This document shows, piece by piece, positions 29,751 through 34,999 of a stretch of 34,999 nucleotides of DNA (position 1 is its first letter; each line of letters begins with the position of its first letter). The notes under the pieces were generated by a model. That model did not search any database. It was not told where the DNA came from and worked only from the letters and a program-made list of their open reading frames with translations. The stretch spans positions 1 to 34,999 of the forward strand of contig JANQFY010000271.1 of assembly GCA_028277585.1 (NCBI GenBank). Reading direction: 5' to 3'. The DNA comes from Sedimentisphaerales bacterium. Lineage in GTDB: Bacteria > Planctomycetota > Phycisphaerae > Sedimentisphaerales > Anaerobacaceae. Made by a program: the position numbers and the translations under genes.

Positions 29751-29791
29751 AAAGACGCCTCTTCATCAGGGTGTTCGCGCCGTGATGGGCG

Positions 29792-30619
29792 TCACAGAGA
29801 GGCTCTGCGGATGTGGGTGCGGAACTCTCCGGGCGAGACGCCGCTGATGCGCTTGAACATGCGTGAGAAGTAGAATGGGTCGTCAAAGCCAATCGCCTGG
29901 GCGATTTCATAGACATAAAGGGATTCGTCGGCGAGCAGTTTCTTCGCACGATCGACACGCATCTGTTGAATGTAGCGCATGGGGGGGACACCCAGGACCG
30001 ACCGGAACACGTGCGTGAGATGGCACGGGGAAACGCAGCAGTGCTCGGCGACTTCGGAGACGGAGACCTTCCGCTGCAGGTTGCGTTCGATGTAGCCGGC
30101 GGCGCGTTCGGCCAGGATGGCGCCTTTGCCGGAGGCTTTCTCAGCTTCCGGTGCAGGGCGGTCGATCTGACAATAGCGTCTTATGCGGCTCATGATCTCC
30201 AGGATCAGCGCCTCGATCTTACTTTCGGTTCCGGGCTTGTCCTTCCAGATCAGATGGAGGATCTGTTCGAACAGATGGGCCGACCATCTCTCAGCGTTGC
30301 TGAGATGCTGGCGCTCGGGAGGGCAATCCGCCAGGAATTCTCGGGACCCGCCGGTCTCGTCCAGCAGATCGAACCGAAGTGTGAAGATATCCAGGTGCTC
30401 GCCCAGTATTTCTTCGCTGTGGAGTTGCCCGGGCTGGACGAAATAGAGATCCCCATCGCTTCCGATGAAGTCGGCCTGGTCGATACTGCAGCGCATCCGA
30501 CCCTTCTTGATGAGGACCAGTTCCGTCTCCCGGTTGGTGTGTTCGGGCCAGACCCAGTAGCGGTTAATCCTCGCTTTGTGGATGCGCAGAAACCGGGGTA
30601 CGAGACTCTCTTCGCTCAT
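29792..30619 (-). CDS. AraC-family transcriptional regulator
   Basis: A 275-residue regulator. The N-terminal half looks like a cupin-type sensing domain (TELVLIKKGRMRCSID, GDLYFVQPGQLHSEEI). The C-terminal 100 residues hold the two helix-turn-helix units of AraC/XylS proteins: VSVSEVAEHCCVSPCHLTHVF and LYVYEIAQAIGFDDPFYFSR, then MFKRISGVSPGEFR. It sits between the phnW operon (same strand, 189 bases downstream) and the divergent HAD-amidotransferase pair. It is therefore the natural regulator of both, probably sensing a pathway intermediate such as an amine or aldehyde. That target is inferred from position. Confidence 0.9.
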   Translation of the reverse strand: MSEESLVPRFLRIHKARINRYWVWPEHTNRETELVLIKKGRMRCSIDQADFIGSDGDLYFVQPGQLHSEEILGEHLDIFTLRFDLLDETGGSREFLADCPPERQHLSNAERWSAHLFEQILHLIWKDKPGTESKIEALILEIMSRIRRYCQIDRPAPEAEKASGKGAILAERAAGYIERNLQRKVSVSEVAEHCCVSPCHLTHVFRSVLGVPPMRYIQQMRVDRAKKLLADESLYVYEIAQAIGFDDPFYFSRMFKRISGVSPGEFRTHIRRASL

Positions 30620-30686
30620 GTGTCACATCCCATGATGGCGCCGTTCCAGGCGGCTCTCACCGTTGCCCTCGATTTCCAAATTTTGA

Positions 30687-30714
30687 TTGTGCTGGCGAGT
30701 GAGAACACTATAAC
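30687..30714 (+). promoter_or_regulatory. Possible promoter of the HAD-amidotransferase pair
   Basis: TTGTGC (30687-30692) and TATAAC (30709-30714) are 16 bases apart in the 186-base gap between the divergent AraC and HAD genes, about 90 bases before the HAD ATG. An activator or repressor bound here could control both directions. Confidence 0.36.
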
Positions 30715-30805
30715 ACATTGGTTGACCACGGGGCATCTCAAATGATCCCGGTGGATGCACGACACATACTGACACCGGCGCTGCCGGCGCCACGGACGGG
30801 AGCCA

Positions 30806-31570
30806 ATGACTGAATCTGCCGTACGAGCGATCACCTTCGATTTGTGGGACACACTTCTTATCGACGATTCGGACGAACCGAAACGCGCGGCCCAGGGGCT
30901 TCGCTCCAAGCCGGCTGAGCGGTGCGCCCTCGTTCAGGAATTCCTGGAGCGTCATGAGCCTATCTCCAGAGAACTTCTGGAGGTTGCCTACGCGACGACC
31001 AACGCCGCCTTCCGCCAGGTCTGGTATGGTCAGAACGTTACCTGGACTGTTCGCGAGCGCCTCTCGGTTCTGCTCAAGGGCCTGGGACGTACCTTGCCTG
31101 AGCCGGAACTGGACGAACTGGTGCGCCTGCACGAGGAGATGGAACTGGCCGTCAAGCCCGATCTGGCGCCCGGGGTTGAAGAGGTCCTGAGCGGTCTGAA
31201 GGGCAAGTACCAGATGGCGGTGATCTCCGACGCGATTTTCACGCCGGGCCGTGCTCTGCGCCAGATACTGGCGGATTACGGCCTTCTCCAGTACTTCGAC
31301 GCCTTTGTGTTCTCCGACGAGATCGGCTGCTCCAAGCCGGCCCCCCTCGCCTTCGAGACGGCCGCCCAATCGCTGGACGTCGCCCTCGGCGAGATCGCGC
31401 ATATCGGAGATCGTGAACCCAAGGATATCAAGGGCCCTCACGCTGTCGGCGCCCGGGCCATTCTGTGTACGGTCGTCAAAGACCGCGGGAGCCAGAGCAC
31501 CGAGGCTGACGCCATTTGCGGCGATCTTCTCGACCTGCCGGCCATTCTGGACGATCTGAACAAACATTGA
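30806..31570 (+). CDS. HAD-superfamily hydrolase
   Basis: A 254-residue soluble HAD hydrolase. Motif I is ITFDLWDTLLIDD (Asp12 and Asp15 as nucleophile and acid/base), motif II is AVISDAIF, motif III has the Lys in GCSKPAPLAF, and motif IV is HIGDREPKDIKGPHAVG. A helical cap lies between about residues 25 and 110. This is the general HAD-IA group of phosphatases and dehalogenases. It lacks the PhnX opening, so a role in C-P bond cleavage is not supported by motif. It is divergent from the AraC regulator and is followed 15 bases later by an amidotransferase gene, so the two form an operon. GGGAG precedes the ATG. Substrate unknown. Confidence 0.87.
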   Translation: MTESAVRAITFDLWDTLLIDDSDEPKRAAQGLRSKPAERCALVQEFLERHEPISRELLEVAYATTNAAFRQVWYGQNVTWTVRERLSVLLKGLGRTLPEPELDELVRLHEEMELAVKPDLAPGVEEVLSGLKGKYQMAVISDAIFTPGRALRQILADYGLLQYFDAFVFSDEIGCSKPAPLAFETAAQSLDVALGEIAHIGDREPKDIKGPHAVGARAILCTVVKDRGSQSTEADAICGDLLDLPAILDDLNKH

Positions 31571-31585
31571 ACGGAGGAAAGACGA

Positions 31586-32446
31586 GTGACAGCAGGATTG
31601 CGGTTTCTCATCATCGATGGCTATCCCCGGAAGAGCCGGGACGACCTTGAAGCGGCCGGTATGAAGCTCGCGTGGAAGCTCTACGCCGACATGCTCCTGC
31701 AGCACCTGCCCGATGCCGTCTACGATGCTCTACTGCCAAGTGACGCCGGTGTGGACATGCCCTCGGCCCAGGACCTCCACAACTACGCCGGTATCATCTG
31801 GACAGGCTGCAATCTGTCCATTTTCGACCTGGAGAACCCGAGCGTTGTCAATCAAATCGAACTGGCCAAAGCGGCCTACGAGGTCGGCGTGCCCAGTTTC
31901 GGGAGTTGTTGGGGAATCCAGATGGCCGCCGTCGCCGCCGGGGGCGAGGTCGAGCCCAATCCGAAGGGCCGCGAGATGGGAATGGGCCGCAAGATCCACC
32001 TGACGCCCGAGGCCCACACGCATCCCATGTTCGAAGGCAAGCCGCCCGTCTATGAGGGGTTTGTGAGCCATGACGACATGGTGACCAAGATCCCAGCGGG
32101 GGGGACGTTATTGGCGGGCAACAGCTTTGCCAGTGTCCAGGCCCTGGAGGTCAAGCACAAGAACGGGGTCTTCTGGGCGACTCAGTACCATCCCGAGTAC
32201 GACCTCCACGAAATGGCGCGATTGATTGTCGCTCGGGAGAAGAAGCTTGTCAAAGCCGGGTTCTTCCGGGGGCACGACGATCTGATGGACTACGTGGATC
32301 GCCTGGAGGCGCTGAGCGCCGAACCGGATCGCAAGGACCTGCGCTGGCAGTTGGCAATCGACGACGATCTGCTCTCCGACCCAATTCGGCAGTGCGAATT
32401 CGTCAATTGGATCAGTAAGCTGGTCCTACCCACCGCCGGCCGGTAG
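31586..32446 (+). CDS. Stand-alone class I glutamine amidotransferase-like protein
   Basis: A 286-residue protein read from a GTG at 31586 with CGGAGGAAA just upstream. It has the class I amidotransferase triad: nucleophile Cys108 in SFGSCWGIQMAA and His202/Glu204 in WATQYHPEYD. The GMP-synthase-like 'GF.SHDDMV' block is at about 158-166. There is no fused synthetase and none beside it. About 80 extra residues follow the triad (VDRLEALSAEPDRKDL and on). Proteins of this kind either feed ammonia to a partner or hydrolyse gamma-glutamyl amides, as PuuD does in putrescine breakdown. Beside amine catabolism genes the second is attractive, but the partner and substrate are not known. It is convergent with the aldehyde oxidoreductase gene, 23 bases away. 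Confidence 0.86.
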   Translation: MTAGLRFLIIDGYPRKSRDDLEAAGMKLAWKLYADMLLQHLPDAVYDALLPSDAGVDMPSAQDLHNYAGIIWTGCNLSIFDLENPSVVNQIELAKAAYEVGVPSFGSCWGIQMAAVAAGGEVEPNPKGREMGMGRKIHLTPEAHTHPMFEGKPPVYEGFVSHDDMVTKIPAGGTLLAGNSFASVQALEVKHKNGVFWATQYHPEYDLHEMARLIVAREKKLVKAGFFRGHDDLMDYVDRLEALSAEPDRKDLRWQLAIDDDLLSDPIRQCEFVNWISKLVLPTAGR

Positions 32447-32469
32447 CGAAACTCTCGGATGAGGAACTC

Positions 32470-34371
32470 TTAGAGCGTCCACTCCAGACCGAGTTCACGC
32501 AACTTGGCCTCGGTGGGGTTGCCGGTTTCGCTGTCCCAGCCCATCAGACCATAGTAGGCGTCCAGCATCTTCGGGAAGGACCTGCTCTCGACGCACTTGC
32601 CCTGGGCCGGCCCGTCGGGCAGCGCCTTGTTGAGCCTCTCGGGGAGACGGTCGTGCTCGCGGGAAAAGCCTCTTCTGGTGTTGAGTTGCCTCATCATATT
32701 GATCCGGCGCTCGCCGACCTTCATCAACTCCCAGAGTGTGCACTCCCAGCCGGTCGTGTAGAGCAGTAGATCCTCGAGGTCGCGGTAGGTGAAGAGATTG
32801 CCCGGCCCCCAGCAGAACATGCAGAGGCCCAGCGTGTCGAGCACGCTGTAGAAACACTGGGAGTAGGCGGTCATCCGCACTTTGTCTATCTCATTGGATT
32901 CCAGAGCCTTGCGGATTTCGGGCTGTTCCGCAGCGGTGGTGTTCTGGAAGATGCCCAGTCCATTACGTGCTTCAGAATCACTGGCCAGGAGCCAGTCATG
33001 CTCCGACGACATATGGTCCGGCCCGATCGGACAAGCCGCGTACATCAAAGCCTGGCTCGGTTTGACTTGCGCCATATGCACGGCCAAGCCGCTGTTTCTG
33101 ACATGTATCGCGAAATCAGCCGTCTGTGGACCGAGGTGTTCTATCGCGGCCGTGAAACCGTCGGCCAGTATGTCACCTATGCCCTTGCGCTGCGCGACGG
33201 CTTCTATGAGCCAGAACAGTGCCTCGGGATCGCCAAAGCTCAGCGACTTACCGTCCGTCGCTTCGGCCGTGATCGCGCCTTCTTCCGAAGATTCGAAGAG
33301 GTACGCCGCCAGCCCTCCCATCGTGATCGTGTCGATTCCGTAGTTGTTGCACAGCTCATTCGCCTTGGCGACTGCGACCGGGTCGGTGATGTCCAGGTTG
33401 GAGCCAAGGAGCCCCAGTGTCTCAAATTCGGGGCCGCCCAGCCGGTCGGTGACCTTGTAGGGCTTCTCCGCCTTCACTTTCTTGCGGCATCCGACAACGC
33501 AAGCGTAACAGGTCGTGAAGCCTGCTCCTATTTCGGGTTCGTACGTGGACCCGTCCAGCTTCTTGTAGTCCTGGTGAAAACTGCGCGAGTAGTTGTGTGT
33601 CGCCAGGTTCCCGGCCTCGGCCTGAAATCCCACCACGCCCGGCGTGCCGTGTTTTCTGAGGGTCGCGGGGAACCCGGAATCGGGCAATCGCTCCGAGGCC
33701 AGGCGGCCCAATCTCTTGAGCCCATCCGTGTCCGCGAAGTTGACCTTGTTGTCCCCTCGAACCACCACGGCGCGAAGATTCTTGCTGCCGAAAACGGCGC
33801 CCATGCCGGTTCGGCCGGCGACGTTGTTCAGGTCCGCCACCAGGCATGCGAATCGCACGAGGTTCTCGCCGGCCGGCCCGCATTGGAGGATGCTGAGCTT
33901 GCCGTCGCCCACCTCGTCCGTCAGCGCATCGTACGTATCCAGGACATTGCGTCCTTTCAGATAACTGGCGTCTTTGATCTGTATGTCATCTCCGTCGATC
34001 AGCAGATAGACCGGTGCTTCTGATTTGCCCGTGATGACGACGGCGTCGTAGCCGGCCCGCTTGATCATCGGTCCGATGCTTCCGCCGGTCTGGCTGTCAC
34101 CGATGGCGCCGGTTGCCGGCGACAATGCGGTGACACTGCAGCGACTCACGCCGCTGACGGCAGCCCCCGTTGTGACTCCGGGCGCGATGGTCAGTATGTT
34201 CTGTTCGCCCAGAGCATCGACGTCCGGCGACGTTTCCCTGAGAAGGAAGTACGTTCCGACGGCGCCCCCGCCCAGGTACATGCGGTAGAAGTCTTCGTTG
34301 AACTTTGGGGTCTCGATGGCACCGGTGGTCAGATTGACTCGAAGAATCGTTCCTGTAAAGCCGTTAGGCAT
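32470..34371 (-). CDS. Aldehyde:ferredoxin oxidoreductase (tungsten/molybdenum AOR family)
   Basis: A 633-residue cytoplasmic enzyme that oxidises aldehydes to acids with ferredoxin, or the reverse, using a metal-bis-pterin and one [4Fe-4S] cluster. I start it at 34371 (MPNGFTGTILRVNL), with GGAG eight bases upstream; an ATG at 34389 has no such site. The cluster cysteines are CYACVVGC (Cys288, Cys291, Cys295) and the later Cys517 in DTLGLCMF. Pterin-binding segments VAGRTGMGAVFGSKNLRAV and GPEFETLGLLGSNLDI are in their usual places. The length is typical. It lies downstream of an iron-type alcohol dehydrogenase on the same strand, so the pair could interconvert alcohol, aldehyde and acid. 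This points to anaerobic metabolism. The substrate is open; the nearby aldehyde-forming operon is suggestive. Confidence 0.93.
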   Translation of the reverse strand: MPNGFTGTILRVNLTTGAIETPKFNEDFYRMYLGGGAVGTYFLLRETSPDVDALGEQNILTIAPGVTTGAAVSGVSRCSVTALSPATGAIGDSQTGGSIGPMIKRAGYDAVVITGKSEAPVYLLIDGDDIQIKDASYLKGRNVLDTYDALTDEVGDGKLSILQCGPAGENLVRFACLVADLNNVAGRTGMGAVFGSKNLRAVVVRGDNKVNFADTDGLKRLGRLASERLPDSGFPATLRKHGTPGVVGFQAEAGNLATHNYSRSFHQDYKKLDGSTYEPEIGAGFTTCYACVVGCRKKVKAEKPYKVTDRLGGPEFETLGLLGSNLDITDPVAVAKANELCNNYGIDTITMGGLAAYLFESSEEGAITAEATDGKSLSFGDPEALFWLIEAVAQRKGIGDILADGFTAAIEHLGPQTADFAIHVRNSGLAVHMAQVKPSQALMYAACPIGPDHMSSEHDWLLASDSEARNGLGIFQNTTAAEQPEIRKALESNEIDKVRMTAYSQCFYSVLDTLGLCMFCWGPGNLFTYRDLEDLLLYTTGWECTLWELMKVGERRINMMRQLNTRRGFSREHDRLPERLNKALPDGPAQGKCVESRSFPKMLDAYYGLMGWDSETGNPTEAKLRELGLEWTL

Positions 34372-34416
34372 GACATATCTCCATAGCACGCGAGCGCACC
34401 TGACATCAAGTCCGGC

Positions 34417-34999
34417 CTAGAATGCTTCCTGGTAAAGCGCCAGCAGGTCCTCTTCCGTACAGGGCCGAGGGTTCGATGGGTGACATGGGTCCTCGAAAGC
34501 CTTCTTGGACAGCATTTCGAGCTGGCTCTCCTCGATCCCGACCTCACGCAATGACTTCGGTATTCCGATACATTCGTTGAGTTCTACGATCGCCTCAATC
34601 GCCTTGTCGGCGGCCTCGGCGTCCGACATCTCGGAGGTGTTGACGCCAAAACACTGCGCGACTCTGGCATACTGAGCGGCCGAGACTTCCTTGTTGTATC
34701 GCATCACCGGGGCAAGGCAAATGGCGTTCGCCAAGCCATGCTGAACGCCAAACTCGCTGGACAGCGGGTGCGAGAGAGAATGAGCCGCTCCGAGATCCTT
34801 CTGAAAGGCGACGGCTCCCATCGCCGCGGCCACCTGCATCATGCCGCGCGCCTCAATGTCCGAGCCGTCGGCGCAGGCTCGGGGCAGATACGTCCAGACC
34901 ATACGGATCGCCTCGAGCGCAACGGCGTCGCACATCGGGTGAAACACGGGGCACACCAGCGCTTCGATCGCGTGGGTCATGGCGTCCATGCCGGAGCTG
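34417..34999 (-). CDS. Iron-containing alcohol dehydrogenase, N-terminus cut by window edge
   Basis: The C-terminal 194 or so residues of a group III (iron-type) alcohol dehydrogenase; the frame stays open to the right edge (SSGMDAMTHAIEA). The ATG at 34989 is internal and not the true start. All four usual metal ligands are present: Asp and His in MDAMTHAIEA, His in LSHPLSSEFG and His in VQHGLANAI. The family reduces aldehydes or oxidises alcohols with NAD(P)H. Members act on phosphonoacetaldehyde (PhpC type), sulfoacetaldehyde (SarD type) and many others. Its neighbours here make an aldehyde from a phosphonate or similar amine plausible as substrate, but nothing visible fixes that. It leads into the aldehyde oxidoreductase gene after a 45-base gap. 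Confidence 0.9.
   Translation of the reverse strand, partial: SSGMDAMTHAIEALVCPVFHPMCDAVALEAIRMVWTYLPRACADGSDIEARGMMQVAAAMGAVAFQKDLGAAHSLSHPLSSEFGVQHGLANAICLAPVMRYNKEVSAAQYARVAQCFGVNTSEMSDAEAADKAIEAIVELNECIGIPKSLREVGIEESQLEMLSKKAFEDPCHPSNPRPCTEEDLLALYQEAF

Noticed and set aside
30806-31570. PhnX for the HAD gene beside the amidotransferase
   Set aside because: Its first motif is FDLWDTL, typical of general HAD-IA hydrolases and not of phosphonatases.

Overview
The window is GC-rich (about 60% by eye), densely coded bacterial chromosome with short intergenic gaps and no rRNA, tRNA, CRISPR array or insertion sequence that I can see. Several gene types together suggest a member of the PVC group, most likely a planctomycete of the Phycisphaerae kind or a close relative, living at least partly without oxygen. 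These are a PA14/haem c/SUMF1 fusion protein, a YVTN-propeller/dihaem peroxidase fusion, secreted GH29 and sialidase-like enzymes, a Bacteroidetes-style ParE/ParC pair and a tungsten-type aldehyde:ferredoxin oxidoreductase. This placement is inference; no marker gene settles it.

Region 1 (1-7253, all minus strand): a sodium:solute symporter cut by the left edge, coupled to a small two-helix membrane protein; a topoisomerase IV pair (parE, parC) with an ATGA overlap; and a D-2-hydroxyacid dehydrogenase downstream of a sialidase-like protein.

Region 2 (7297-21617, mostly plus strand): exported proteins that look like a carbohydrate-processing locus. It holds a BNR/sialidase-like protein, an unrecognised secreted protein coupled to a small CX5R phosphatase-like protein, a two-domain alpha/beta hydrolase, two exported c-type cytochrome fusions whose order and domains recall hydrazine synthase (HzsA-like, then HzsB-HzsG-like), an alpha-L-fucosidase (GH29), and a DUF4832-type TIM-barrel protein.

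Region 3 (21650-34999): an AraC-regulated catabolic locus. The minus-strand operon reads phnW (2-aminoethylphosphonate transaminase), a PbfA-like PLP ammonia-lyase, a saccharopine-dehydrogenase-like oxidoreductase, two citrate-synthase-like proteins that have lost catalytic residues, a CoA-acylating aldehyde dehydrogenase and a HAD hydrolase. Divergent from the AraC gene is a HAD hydrolase plus a stand-alone class I glutamine amidotransferase. Converging on these are an aldehyde:ferredoxin oxidoreductase and a partial iron-type alcohol dehydrogenase. My reading is that phosphonate amines (2-aminoethylphosphonate and its 1-hydroxy form) are turned into phosphonoacetaldehyde, which then enters an undescribed CoA-dependent route in place of the usual PhnX or PhnY/PhnA steps. 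This is the best candidate for a new system in the window. The second is the hydrazine-synthase-like exported cytochrome pair beside glycan-degrading enzymes.
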